Notes: generated from the letters alone by a model not told the origin. A stretch of DNA of 46,712 nt from Thermofilum sp. NZ13 (GCA_002855745.1 NDWX01000014.1:1-46712), one strand, 5' to 3'. Positions 6,871 to 15,007 are shown, counted from the first letter of the stretch. Translations and numbers: made by a program.

Positions 6871-6900
6871 GTGAAGGGGGCAGATGAGCCGGGCGCGGCC

Positions 6901-8559
6901 GTGGTCTGGTCTGAGGTCTTTGAGATAGAAGAGATAGACCTGATGGGGCGTAAGGGTAAGCTTCACACGAGGAAAGGTGTAGTGGAGACGCCGACCCTGG
7001 CACCCGTGATTAACCCTGGGAAGCAGCTCATACCGCCTAAGGATATCGTGGAGATGGGGTTCCCACTGCTGATAACAAATGCCTACATAGTCAAGAGAAA
7101 CTATGGTGAGCTAGCCAAGGAGCTTACGGTCCACGGCATACTCGGGGTGGACGGCCCGGTGTACACTGACTCGGGAGCCTACCAGCTACTTGTGTACGGA
7201 AGAGTGGACGTAGATCCCTTAGAGATCTTCACATACCAAGTTGAGATAGGCTCCGACATCGGGGTCATTCTCGACATACCTACTAGGCGCGACACGCCCT
7301 ACACTCAGGCCCGCGAGGAAGTCGAGGAGACTCTTAGAAGGCTCCGAGAGGCCTCAAAGATCGACCGAAAGGGTATGCTTCTCGTTGCCCCGATACAGGG
7401 CGGTGTTCACGCCAGCCTCGTCGCGTACTCGGCGTCTCAGGCTTCACGAGAAGACGCGGACATTTTTGCCGTTGGAGGCCCCACGCAGTTCATGGAGCAA
7501 TACGAGTACTCAGAGGTTGCTAAGCTTGTCATGACTGCTAGGCTCAATCTGCCTTGGAGCGCCCCGCTTCACTTATTCGGGGCAGGACACCCTATCATTA
7601 TGCCGCTTGCCGTGGCCATGGGTGTTGACATCTTTGACTCAGCGTCCTACGCGCTGTACGCGCGAAACGATAGGCTCCTCACTCCAAGAGGCACGCTCAG
7701 GCTAGAGGAAGTCGACGAGCTCCCCTGCACGTGCCCTGTGTGCTCCAAATACAACGCAGAGGAGCTAAGAGAGATGCCGAAACAGGAACGTGTAAGGTTG
7801 ATTGCAGAGCATAACCTCTACGTCATCCAGCTTGAACTGAAGAGAATAAGGCAAGCTATCCATGAGGGCAGGCTCTGGGAGCTCGTCGAAGAGAAGTCTC
7901 GGAGCCACCCGGCTCTTGCTGATGCCTTCAAGACGTACATCAAGTATAGCGAGTTTGTAACAAAAGTTCACCCCGTTACACGCTCCCGTGTGCAGGGCAT
8001 ATTCTTCTACGACAGAACCAGCAGGTACAGACCTGAGGTAGTGCGCCACATCAACAGGTTAAAGTACAGATTTAGAGGTAGAAGCGATGTACTTCTTCTG
8101 TTCGAGGAAACACCCCACAAACCCTTCACGAGGTTCGGGCTCGTAAAGGAGATTCTAAACGACAAGCCGGAGCTGTTCGCACAATGCGACATTGCCGTGC
8201 TCTCCGGCGCGTTCTCGATAATCCCGATCGAACTTGATGGTTTTTACCCGTTGTCTCAGTACGAAGCCAGCAGCATGGTGTTCGAGGAAGCTGAGGAGGA
8301 GATTAGAGAGGATGTGGTTTGGTTCATTCTGATCAACGAGTATCGGGGGCTCGTCCTAGTCTACCACTCCCTGCCGCACAGCTTCGTGTCGAAGCTCACT
8401 GCGAGGCTATCTGGTGAGAATGTGATAACGATGCCTGTCAAGTTGAAGGACTACTATTCCGCGCTTAGAGACCATGTGAGAACCTCTGAAAATGTGGAGA
8501 AGACGGTGAGAACCGTGAAGGCACTTATACGTAATAGTGTGGAGGCTCCCTCTCTTTAG
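6901..8559 (+). CDS. tgtA: Archaeosine tRNA-guanine transglycosylase
   Basis: Exchanges G15 of archaeal tRNA for preQ0, the first step of archaeosine formation. The catalytic domain is evident: ETPTLAPVINPG, YTDSGAYQ with the nucleophilic Asp, IGVILDIPT, GGVHASL, and a zinc site PCTCPVC plus a downstream His (EHNLYVI). The C-terminal ~180 residues look like the archaeal C1 region, but no PUA domain follows. The frame also opens at GTG 6871, yet the first ten codons there match sequence at the right end of TnpB copy 2, so GTG at 6901, one residue before VWSEVFEIEEIDL, is the preferred start (552 aa). A CTTAAAAGG TATA-like element at about 6850 may come from the element. Confidence 0.92.
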   Translation: MVWSEVFEIEEIDLMGRKGKLHTRKGVVETPTLAPVINPGKQLIPPKDIVEMGFPLLITNAYIVKRNYGELAKELTVHGILGVDGPVYTDSGAYQLLVYGRVDVDPLEIFTYQVEIGSDIGVILDIPTRRDTPYTQAREEVEETLRRLREASKIDRKGMLLVAPIQGGVHASLVAYSASQASREDADIFAVGGPTQFMEQYEYSEVAKLVMTARLNLPWSAPLHLFGAGHPIIMPLAVAMGVDIFDSASYALYARNDRLLTPRGTLRLEEVDELPCTCPVCSKYNAEELREMPKQERVRLIAEHNLYVIQLELKRIRQAIHEGRLWELVEEKSRSHPALADAFKTYIKYSEFVTKVHPVTRSRVQGIFFYDRTSRYRPEVVRHINRLKYRFRGRSDVLLLFEETPHKPFTRFGLVKEILNDKPELFAQCDIAVLSGAFSIIPIELDGFYPLSQYEASSMVFEEAEEEIREDVVWFILINEYRGLVLVYHSLPHSFVSKLTARLSGENVITMPVKLKDYYSALRDHVRTSENVEKTVRTVKALIRNSVEAPSL

Positions 8560-9262
8560 CCATCTGCTTAATCTTATTCTCCAGCTCTTCTAGCTCTCGC
8601 TCCACGAGCTCACCCTCCCTTATAAGTTCCTCGACGCTCACTGCGCTGTTGAAGAGCTCGCTGTAGGCTCTTAACGCCTCAGCCGCAGCCCTTGGGTCAG
8701 GTCTATCCGGGGCGGCATAGGGGAGAATGGCTACAGCAGGTAGCTCGCGGGACTCAAATATAGATAGAATTACCGCGAGTGGACCTACTACGCCTAGGCC
8801 CTCTTCCATCAACCTGTACTTCTGCCCGAGGAACAGTTCCTTTCGAGCCTCGTAGAACGCTGTGGTGGGTGCGAGCCTTATGCTGTCGTCTTGCTTGAAC
8901 CTGTTATCGAGGCCTCCGAAAAGTACAGCTTCAGTGACGCCGTTCTCGATGACCTCCTCAGCCAGTGTTCGCGTAACCAAACTAACGTCCTTGTCACTTA
9001 GTGGTACGTTCGGGAGAAAGTACAGGGTTTCCCCAGCGACGTAGAGCTCGTACGGGGTTCTTATGCCGTTTTTCACTGAGACGAACGGCTGCATGTAAGG
9101 CGAGATAACGTGCCCTACTCTTACGGTTCCAGCTTTCTCCACAAGGTGCTTTACCGCTATCCAGCCAACATGCCCTATGCCATGGAAGCCCGTTATGAGC
9201 CTAGACGCTTTGAACTCTCTGTTGAGGACTATCTGGACTCTTCCGCGAGTAGTTATTCTCAT
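8525..9262 (-). CDS. PAC2-family protein (proteasome assembly chaperone-like)
   Basis: 245 aa matching the archaeal PAC2/COG2047 family: an N-terminal GFHGIGHVGWIAVKHL segment, a YELYVAGETLYFLPNVPLSD stretch-like core, GGLDNRF, and a conserved EGLGVVGPLAVIL near the middle. Eukaryotic relatives help assemble proteasome alpha rings; the archaeal role is not settled. The C-terminus (after about 205) is a charged predicted coiled coil (ELVERELEELENKIKQM). It is convergent with tgtA and overlaps its 3' end by 35 bp. It begins at an ATG at 9262, and an own promoter would lie in 9263-9457. Confidence 0.85.
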   Translation of the reverse strand: MRITTRGRVQIVLNREFKASRLITGFHGIGHVGWIAVKHLVEKAGTVRVGHVISPYMQPFVSVKNGIRTPYELYVAGETLYFLPNVPLSDKDVSLVTRTLAEEVIENGVTEAVLFGGLDNRFKQDDSIRLAPTTAFYEARKELFLGQKYRLMEEGLGVVGPLAVILSIFESRELPAVAILPYAAPDRPDPRAAAEALRAYSELFNSAVSVEELIREGELVERELEELENKIKQMAKEREPPHYYV

Positions 9263-9302
9263 AAAGCACTAGCCACCCGGGGTATGTAGCGCCGCCACCT
9301 TA

Positions 9303-9354
9303 AAAAGTTGACCTGGTTGTCAGCGGTCATCAACGTCGTAGCATAAAGTTGACC
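9303..9354. repeat. Pair of AAAGTTGACC motifs
   Basis: AAAAGTTGACC ends at 9313 and TAAAGTTGACC at 9354, with TTGACC motifs 41 bp apart, in the divergent intergenic region between the PAC2 and S8e genes. A similar pair with 40-bp spacing occurs at 1956-2005. Function unknown. Confidence 0.4.
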
Positions 9355-9457
9355 GATGCGACCAGCTTCACAGGGACTTTTTCGATATATCATGAAGAGT
9401 GTGTCAATGAGCTAGAAAGGCTTAAAAAGTGCTCAGAGTAGTGTAGAGGGGAAAGGC

Positions 9458-9850
9458 ATGGGGGTATACCACGGCAACGATCTCAGAAAGATAAGTGGAG
9501 GACTTAAGGGTAAGCACGTGAAGGTAAAAAGAAAATACCTGAGCGGCCGCTATCCCCTAAATCCAACCGTCGGTGAAGTAACGGAAGTCAAGATTTTGCG
9601 CGCGAGGGGCGGTAACTGCAAATTAAAGGTTAAAACGGTGAGTGTCGCCAACGTTTACATCCCTAGCCAAAAGAAGACTGCTAGAGTTAAAGTCCTTAAA
9701 GTAATAGACAACCCGTCCAACAGGAACCTCGCCAGGAGAGGTGTAATAACGCGGGGAGCAATCATTCAGACAGAGTTGGGTAAAGCTATAGTCACGTCAC
9801 GCCCGGGCCAGGACGGTGTAGTAAACGCCGTTCTCGTTGAAGGCTCATGA
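9458..9850 (+). CDS. rps8e: Small-subunit ribosomal protein S8e
   Basis: 130 aa, the usual archaeal S8e length, basic, with the family start GVYHGNDLRKISGG, a central KVKILRARGG-like strand, and C-terminal NRNLARRGVITRGAIIQTEL followed by VTSRPGQDGVVNAVL. It is a component of the 30S subunit shared with eukaryotes. A CTTAAAAAG TATA-like box at about 9421 lies 37 bases before the ATG, with GAGGGG as ribosome-binding site. Its last codons overlap srp19 (ATGA), so the two are co-transcribed. Confidence 0.96.
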   Translation: MGVYHGNDLRKISGGLKGKHVKVKRKYLSGRYPLNPTVGEVTEVKILRARGGNCKLKVKTVSVANVYIPSQKKTARVKVLKVIDNPSNRNLARRGVITRGAIIQTELGKAIVTSRPGQDGVVNAVLVEGS

Positions 9851-10149
9851 GGAAAAAAGAGGGAAAAATCATCTGGGCGGCCTACTTCGACTCAGCGTTG
9901 CCCCGTGACAAGGGTCGGCGCGTACCCAAGAGCCTTTCCGTGGAGAAGCCCCGTTTGGAGGAGATCGCTCGGGCTGCTGAAAGAGCTGGCTTCAGCGTAG
10001 TCTCGATCGACCAAGACGCGAAATTCCCAGCTTTTTGGTTTGAGAGCGGAGGTAGGGTGATCGTAAAAACATCCGAAAGAAAGAGTGTCGTCATTAGGAG
10101 AATCGCTGAAAAACTAAAGGAACTTAGGGGAGAGATTAAGAAGAGATAA
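9847..10149 (+). CDS. srp19: Signal recognition particle protein SRP19
   Basis: 100 aa, normal for archaeal SRP19. Family hallmarks are IIWAAYFDSALPRDKGRRVP (the RNA-binding start), a helix with LEEIARAAERAGF, and a C-terminal basic stretch after GGRVIVKT. SRP19 binds 7S RNA helices 6 and 8 and promotes SRP54 binding in membrane targeting. It overlaps rps8e by 4 bp and is convergent with gatE, overlapping it by 14 bp. Confidence 0.95.
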   Translation: MRKKEGKIIWAAYFDSALPRDKGRRVPKSLSVEKPRLEEIARAAERAGFSVVSIDQDAKFPAFWFESGGRVIVKTSERKSVVIRRIAEKLKELRGEIKKR

Positions 10150-12037
10150 CATCCTGCAATTTCTTCCTAACGACCTCGGCTACCAGCTTACCATCTATTC
10201 TGCCCCTGACCTTCCCCATAACCTCGCCCATTATCGGGCTGAAAGCCCTTTCGCCTTTCTCTCGGATTAATGGCATCTTCTCAGAGATCACCTGATCAAC
10301 GAGCTTCTCGAGTTCCTTTACCGTTAACGAGTGTAGTGAAAGCTTTTCAACAACCGCATCGAAGCTGAGCTCAGGGTTCTCGGCAATAGCTCTCAAGATA
10401 TCTGGTATCGCCTCTTTAGCAACCTTGCCCTCCGCAACAGCCTTCATCAATTGCAGAATATGATCCTCGTCGATGTTTTCCACCTGAACTCCCTCCCTCC
10501 TAAGGCTTCGTAGCGTGTTTGTCAGAACTGTTGCAACCAGAACTGGGGGGGCTCCCGTCTTCTTTACAAGCTCCTCGAAGAGGAATAGGTGTTCCGAGTC
10601 AAATAATTGCTGCGCGAGATCCTCTGAGAGACGATACTCTCTTTTCAATCTCTCAAGTGTCTTCTCCGGAGGCTCGGGTAGCTCTTCTGCCAACTGCGAA
10701 AGTAGCTCTCTTGGAATCCTGATCGGCCTCACATCGGTTTCTGGATACATCCGGGCTTTCCCGGGCCTAGGCCTCATGAACCTTGTCGTGCCATCTGGAT
10801 TCGCAGCCCGAGTCTCCTCGGGAACTCCTTGAAACGCCTCAAGTATTCTAGCGTGAACCGCCTCTAACGCTTTGTATGCCTTCTCTTTCTCGTCGAAAAT
10901 GAGCACAAATGCGTCCTCATCACCGGCTCCCAGAGCTCTCTTTACCTCCTCCACTTCCTCCTTCGTTATACCGTACGCTGGAAGCTCGTCGCTGTGGAAT
11001 ATACCCCCGACTTTACCCCAGTAGCGCGCCCTGTCTGCTAGCTCCGTGCCGAAGCGCCTACCGGGCTGGATCTCCGTCCCCAGTATGCCTTTAAAGCCTT
11101 TCAGCTTTAATGCGAGAGCGACACCACCTTTCTCAAGCGCGCTCCTAGCAACCTGCGACTTAGTGTTTTTGAAAACTCCTGTAACGTCTACTGGGGAGAA
11201 AAGTATATCATCCCCTGACAAACCTCTTCTCTTTAATTCGTCCCTGATCTCCAGGAGCTTTTTCTGCCGCTGCGCCTCGTTCGCGACAACTATTGGAATC
11301 AGGTCGAGATACTGAACACCTTTAATCTCAACCCTGGCTCCTCCTTCGATGGAGATGTTAAGGTCCTGCCTTATTGTTCCCAGCCCCCTCTTTACGCGGC
11401 CCAGCGACCTAAGCAGAAGCCCTATGTAGTGCGCCACTTCCCTAGCCTCCTCCGGCGTCTCAATAACTGGTCCTGTTGCTACTTCTATTAGTGGTATTCC
11501 AAGCCGATCTAACCTATAGGTCACTGTCCTGCGGGCGGGATCCTCCTCCATTTTCCTCGCGGCATCCTCTTCGAGGCATATGGTCTCTATCGGCACCTCT
11601 TTACCGTTAACGCTTATGTGTCCGTCGACCGCTACGAGCATTGTCCGCTGGAAGCCCGTCGTGTTAGAGCCGTCGATCACAATCTTCCTCATAACGTGAA
11701 TCTCATCCACTACATGGGCTCTCACGAGCAGGGCGAACTTGAGGGCTAGCTCTAGAGCTTCCCAGTTAGGCTGATGGGGCGGCTCTTCGTCCATCTCAAC
11801 GAGGCACGTGTTCTCGTGATACCCTTCATAAACAAAGCTTAGACCCTTTTCGAATTCGAATAGCGCTGCGGGGTCTACTTCACCTATCTCGCTTCGCGCG
11901 AGCCGCAGTCTGCGGACAAAACTATAGTCTGCTTTCTCTTTCTTGACCACTGTGGGGCACGCGCAGAAGAGTTTTCTTTCCGTATCGAGCATTTGGTGTA
12001 TTTCTATGCCGCACTTGATGCGAGGAAGGCTTGACAT
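10136..12037 (-). CDS. gatE: Glu-tRNA(Gln) amidotransferase subunit E
   Basis: About 633 aa. Transfers ammonia to Glu-tRNA(Gln) after phosphorylation, forming Gln-tRNA(Gln); the archaeal GatE partner of GatD. Evidence: N-terminal CGIEIHQMLDTERKLFC, GatB-like EMDEEPPHQPN, DGSNTTGFQRT, VEVATGP-like catalytic cradle (PLIEVATGPVIETPEEA), LGTIRQDLNISI, a GatE-specific AspRS-like insertion (residues about 270-410), and a YqeY-like tail ending SPIMGEVMGKVRGRIDGK. GTG at 12049 is possible, but ATG at 12037 lies just after the gatD stop with GGTGG upstream and is preferred. Same operon as gatD. Confidence 0.95.
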   Translation of the reverse strand: MSSLPRIKCGIEIHQMLDTERKLFCACPTVVKKEKADYSFVRRLRLARSEIGEVDPAALFEFEKGLSFVYEGYHENTCLVEMDEEPPHQPNWEALELALKFALLVRAHVVDEIHVMRKIVIDGSNTTGFQRTMLVAVDGHISVNGKEVPIETICLEEDAARKMEEDPARRTVTYRLDRLGIPLIEVATGPVIETPEEAREVAHYIGLLLRSLGRVKRGLGTIRQDLNISIEGGARVEIKGVQYLDLIPIVVANEAQRQKKLLEIRDELKRRGLSGDDILFSPVDVTGVFKNTKSQVARSALEKGGVALALKLKGFKGILGTEIQPGRRFGTELADRARYWGKVGGIFHSDELPAYGITKEEVEEVKRALGAGDEDAFVLIFDEKEKAYKALEAVHARILEAFQGVPEETRAANPDGTTRFMRPRPGKARMYPETDVRPIRIPRELLSQLAEELPEPPEKTLERLKREYRLSEDLAQQLFDSEHLFLFEELVKKTGAPPVLVATVLTNTLRSLRREGVQVENIDEDHILQLMKAVAEGKVAKEAIPDILRAIAENPELSFDAVVEKLSLHSLTVKELEKLVDQVISEKMPLIREKGERAFSPIMGEVMGKVRGRIDGKLVAEVVRKKLQDVISS

Positions 12038-12039
12038 AC

Positions 12040-13386
12040 TTACCACCACCCCATCGCCCCTGGGTAGTGCCTGTACTCGTTCCTCTCGGAGAACTCGTAT
12101 GCTATCCTCGTTTTGAAGAGTCTTTGGGCTTCTTCAAGGTCGCTTGTTTGGCCGAAAATCCAGCTAAGCTTAACGTAGGCCGTTTCAGATAGCATGTTCC
12201 CAGCCGGTACCACTCCCGCTTTCAGAAGCTCTACACCAGTCCTGTAGACGTTAAGGTTCACTGATCCCCAGAGGCACTGAGACGCCATTACCACCATCAC
12301 CCCGTCCTTCACGAGAGAGCGTATGGTGTCGATGAGTTTGCTGTTTACATGGCCCAATCCCGTGCCTTCGATTACCAGACCTACGTAGCCTTCTTCTCTG
12401 TAGAACTCGAGCAGAGAGGACGGCATTCCAGGGTAGAACTTCACCAACGCTACCTTCTCGCTGAACTCGGGGTAGACTTCGACCTCCTCTGCCCGCTTTT
12501 TGTACCCGGGTTGAAAAGCATCGATCTCCCTTGTGAACGGGTTAACTTTGGCCAAAGGTAGGCTGTTCACGCTTATGAAGGCGTCTCTTCTACTCGTGTG
12601 CATTTTCCTAGCCCTCACGCCTCTATGAACAAGAAGCACATCGTCGCTCACGGACCCATGCATCACCAGCACTGACTCCGCGAAGGGGGCTTTAACAGCG
12701 GTAATCGCCGCTCCTATCACGTTGAGCGCGGAGTCGCTTGATGGCCTGTCCGAAGACCTTTGAGCGCCTGTAAACACTATCGGTCCCGGTGCCTTCTGAA
12801 CGGCGAATGCCATAGCCGATGAGGAATAGTGCATGGTGTCTGTTCCGTGAGCAACAACTACACCCGAGGGTGATTTCGAGGCGAAGGCTTCGCCTATCTT
12901 CTTAGCTAGCTCCGACCAGTGATGAGGGGTCATATCCTCGCTGAAAATGCTGAAAATCGTTTCGCTCGTCACCACAGCTAAGTCCGCGAGCTCCGGTATC
13001 ATCGCGTACAGATCCTCGGCAGAAAAATACGGGTAAACAGCACCGGTGGCATAGTCGACCCTCGACGCTATGGTGCCGCCGGTGCCAATGAAGTGTACCG
13101 TTCCCTCAGCTTTAGTCTCCCGTGTAACCTTTTCCGCTGTGAGCCCTACTCTACCGCTCGTCTCAATCAACTTCACCTCAGTTATACGATCTGCGGCAAT
13201 TCCGATATTATACCCATTGTCAAGCTTTAAAACGAGAAAATCTTGTTCTCCCACTTGAGGACGGGGAAGGACGATGCCTCTAAACGTGACGCCGTCTTTT
13301 AGCCTAACGAGAACTACGTCGAAGATACCTGCTCCCGCGCTGGCGAGGAGCTCACTGACCCTCCGACCGTAGCCAGCTACTGCCAT
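12040..13386 (-). CDS. gatD: Glu-tRNA(Gln) amidotransferase subunit D
   Basis: 448 aa asparaginase-type subunit that releases ammonia from Asn/Gln for GatE. An N-terminal beta-barrel region (VVLVRLKDGVTFRGIVLPRP) precedes the amidohydrolase core: FIGTGGTIASRVDYATGAV with the catalytic Thr, then VVAHGTDTMHYSSSAMAF with the second Thr-Asp pair, and VHRGVRARKMHTSRRDAF. C-terminal ASQCLWGSVNLNVY is also typical. It is first in a two-gene operon with gatE, separated by two bases. Archaea with GatDE usually lack GlnRS; nothing here contradicts that. Confidence 0.96.
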   Translation of the reverse strand: MAVAGYGRRVSELLASAGAGIFDVVLVRLKDGVTFRGIVLPRPQVGEQDFLVLKLDNGYNIGIAADRITEVKLIETSGRVGLTAEKVTRETKAEGTVHFIGTGGTIASRVDYATGAVYPYFSAEDLYAMIPELADLAVVTSETIFSIFSEDMTPHHWSELAKKIGEAFASKSPSGVVVAHGTDTMHYSSSAMAFAVQKAPGPIVFTGAQRSSDRPSSDSALNVIGAAITAVKAPFAESVLVMHGSVSDDVLLVHRGVRARKMHTSRRDAFISVNSLPLAKVNPFTREIDAFQPGYKKRAEEVEVYPEFSEKVALVKFYPGMPSSLLEFYREEGYVGLVIEGTGLGHVNSKLIDTIRSLVKDGVMVVMASQCLWGSVNLNVYRTGVELLKAGVVPAGNMLSETAYVKLSWIFGQTSDLEEAQRLFKTRIAYEFSERNEYRHYPGAMGWW

Positions 13387-13540
13387 GAGGACTCCGCATC
13401 AACCAAGACCGCTTCCCGGTTAAAAGGTTTCACTCGATGGCGTCTCATATGCAGCTCTTCAAATGCCGTCGCTTGAACCAGCACCTGCCTAGTGGAAACG
13501 CTTATATTTGCCGATAGCTTTGACTGAGCTGGGTAAGGTT

Positions 13541-13699
13541 ATGCCGTCTCACGGTAGCCTCACTAAGGCTGGAAAAGTCAGAAACGCTACTCCGAAGATA
13601 CCTCCAAAACCAAAGAAGAACCTCATACCGAGGAGGAGGAACTTCAGGAACTATAAAAGGAGGGTGCTTTACTCAGCCTCTACTCAGGCAAGCGCTTAG
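13541..13699 (+). CDS. rps30e: Small-subunit ribosomal protein S30e
   Basis: 52 aa, strongly basic, with the S30e pattern HGSLTKAGKVRNATPKI and PRRRNFRNYKRRV. The frame opens earlier at 13508, but ATG at 13541 preceded by GGTAAGG gives the family length. A CTTATATTT TATA-like element at 13500-13508 supports this start. Its 3' end overlaps the convergent RNase III-like gene by 27 bp. Confidence 0.93.
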   Translation: MPSHGSLTKAGKVRNATPKIPPKPKKNLIPRRRNFRNYKRRVLYSASTQASA

Positions 13700-14029
13700 G
13701 GTTCGATCGATCAGCAGAGCTATAGCTACCTCTAGGGCTTTACCTGAAGTTAAAGCTTTATACAGGAACTCCACAGCCTGTTCACTTGACAAGCAGTTGT
13801 TTAACCATGCATAGCTCAGCAGTGCTTCCACGCTCTCTGCGGGGTCCCAGTCGTGTGGTAACTTGATGTTGGTCAGTGCCGAGAGCTTATAAGCCTCTCT
13901 AAGCGTTTTTCTTGGGGTCTTGATTCCCTGGGCTTTCCCAGATGCTAGGGATAGAGCCGCAGATGTTACGAAGTTTATAAACGCATCGCCAAGTTTAGCC
14001 AGATCCTTGTCTGTTAGGACCCTTCTCAG
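13673..14029 (-). CDS. Archaeal RNase III-like protein, CTG start
   Basis: About 118 aa. The frame is open from a TGA at 14051 but has no ATG, GTG or TTG before the conserved LTDKDLAKLGDAFINF. A CTG at 14027-14029 overlaps the RpoL stop as CTGA, the same 4-bp geometry as the ATGA overlaps elsewhere in the window, and is the best start. The LGDAFINF helix, EAYKLSAL and SVEALLSYAW resemble the archaeal ribonuclease III-like family (Ribonucleas_3_2), which has an RNase III helical fold; the acidic catalytic residues and any activity are not proven. It follows rpoL and aKMT in an operon. Too short and oddly started for ordinary gene finders. Confidence 0.7.
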   Translation of the reverse strand: MRRVLTDKDLAKLGDAFINFVTSAALSLASGKAQGIKTPRKTLREAYKLSALTNIKLPHDWDPAESVEALLSYAWLNNCLSSEQAVEFLYKALTSGKALEVAIALLIDRTLSACLSRG

Positions 14030-14313
14030 CTTGTCTGAGCCCGTATCTGCTCACGCATCGCTTCGAGCTTTTTTCTCAATGAATCCACAGCCACTCGGAG
14101 GGCGTCTAAAGGGGTGAGGGTTCCGTCGGTTCTTATAAGGAGATACGCCACCCCGAGTAGTGGGTGGTCCACTCTGTATGATGCAGTAACATGAGGGTTT
14201 CTGTTTAGCTCATCCACTAGCATGTTAAGCAAAGTATGCCCCTCGCCCGAAACCCTGACTTCTAGCGTAGTCTGAGACATGTTTTCAATCGAGATCGAGA
14301 GCTCCTCGGGCAT
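14026..14313 (-). CDS. rpo11: RNA polymerase subunit L (Rpo11)
   Basis: 95 aa from ATG 14313. Contains the Rpb11/alpha-like dimerisation core: VSGEGHTLLNMLVDELNRNP followed by ASYRVDHPLLGVAYLLIRTDG and a C-terminal helix (LRVAVDSLRKKLEAM). Rpo11 pairs with Rpo3 in polymerase assembly. A longer frame to 14370 would overlap the upstream methyltransferase by 53 bp and add residues not typical of the family; ATG 14313 is 4 bases after the methyltransferase stop. Downstream, its TGA overlaps the CTG of the RNase III-like gene. Confidence 0.94.
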   Translation of the reverse strand: MPEELSISIENMSQTTLEVRVSGEGHTLLNMLVDELNRNPHVTASYRVDHPLLGVAYLLIRTDGTLTPLDALRVAVDSLRKKLEAMREQIRAQTS

Positions 14314-14317
14314 GAGG

Positions 14318-14836
14318 TTACCGCCTACTTTCACCGACAATGTAGTAGTAGATTTTATGCGTTCTGCCACCTTCCTCGACGGTGGTGCTCTCTACAGGCT
14401 TCCATCCGGTTACTTCAAAGTCATGCGAGACTATGCGCGTGTTTGGCTTCAGCTCGCGCTCGAGCTTTGGACGTAGGCGCTCGTTAACGGATGTTAAAAG
14501 GTAGAGAAAAACGACGTCTGCCTGGGGAAATTTAACGTCGTAAAAGCTCCCGTGGATGAGGAGTACTCTGTCCTGCACTCCAGCCGCGATAATATTCCTC
14601 ATAGCAGTCTCAAGCAGATCTTTCCTGATCTCGATGCCCACGCCTCTCGCTCCAAACTCTTTTGTAGCGATAACCAGCGAGCGCCCGTCTCCGCACCCCG
14701 GGTCTAATACGAGCTCCCCAGGCTTCAGTTCTGCTATCTCAAAAGCCTTTTTTATAACTTCTACCGGGCTTGGAACAAACGGTACTGTAACGCTCACGGT
14801 CTTAAGGAGGATCATCATGGATAAAAAATTATTCAT
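14318..14836 (-). CDS. aKMT-type protein lysine methyltransferase
   Basis: 172 aa (166 if ATG 14818 is used). A class I SAM methyltransferase with VPFVPSPVEVIKKAFEIA, motif I LDPGCGDGRSLVIA, GVEIRKDLL for the ribose, and a C-terminal VSHDFEVTGWKPVES followed by HKIYYYIVGE. This order matches crenarchaeal aKMT, a broad-specificity enzyme that methylates lysines on Cren7 and many other proteins. It is the first gene of the aKMT-rpo11-RNase III-like operon. A TTTTTAAATA box at about 14897-14906 is a suitable promoter. Substrates are inferred from the family. Confidence 0.85.
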   Translation of the reverse strand: MNNFLSMMILLKTVSVTVPFVPSPVEVIKKAFEIAELKPGELVLDPGCGDGRSLVIATKEFGARGVGIEIRKDLLETAMRNIIAAGVQDRVLLIHGSFYDVKFPQADVVFLYLLTSVNERLRPKLERELKPNTRIVSHDFEVTGWKPVESTTVEEGGRTHKIYYYIVGESRR

Positions 14837-14968
14837 TCAGGAACAGGCCCGGGTATTATCGATTAGCTACATTGCAGTTCAAGAGTTCCAAATATTTAAA
14901 AATAGAAATACCCACGCTTACCTCACATGCGAGTGATTTAGATTACCATATGAGACGTTTGTAAAAAT

Positions 14969-14992
14969 GATGTAAAGAATATATTTTACATC
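14969..14992. promoter_or_regulatory. 24-bp palindrome over TATA box, candidate Lrp operator
   Basis: GATGTAAA (14969-14976) and TTTACATC (14985-14992) are perfect inverted 8-bp arms around an AT-rich spacer, GAATATAT, that is itself the likely TATA box. The GTG start of the Lrp-like gene is 16 bases downstream. Occupation by a dimeric regulator would block TBP binding, so negative autoregulation is the simplest reading. Confidence 0.65.
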
Positions 14993-15007
14993 CACACAAG
15001 ATTAGAT

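Larger units (their letters stand above)
4426..6900 (+). mobile_element. TnpB-type (IS200/IS605-like) element, copy 1
   Basis: About 2.5 kb is shared, in inverted orientation, with 40039-42478. Shared sequence starts near GAGGCCCC.GGCACCTAGG (4426) and runs to GGCGCGGCC (6900). It holds a long GC-rich leader with conserved hairpins, one tnpB-like gene, and about 220 bp of conserved 3' sequence. No TnpA (Y1 transposase) frame is present, so mobility would need a transposase in trans; the absence of TnpA resembles IS1341-type solo tnpB units. Ends are deduced only from the pairwise match, so they are approximate. The right end abuts the tgt gene. Confidence 0.8.
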
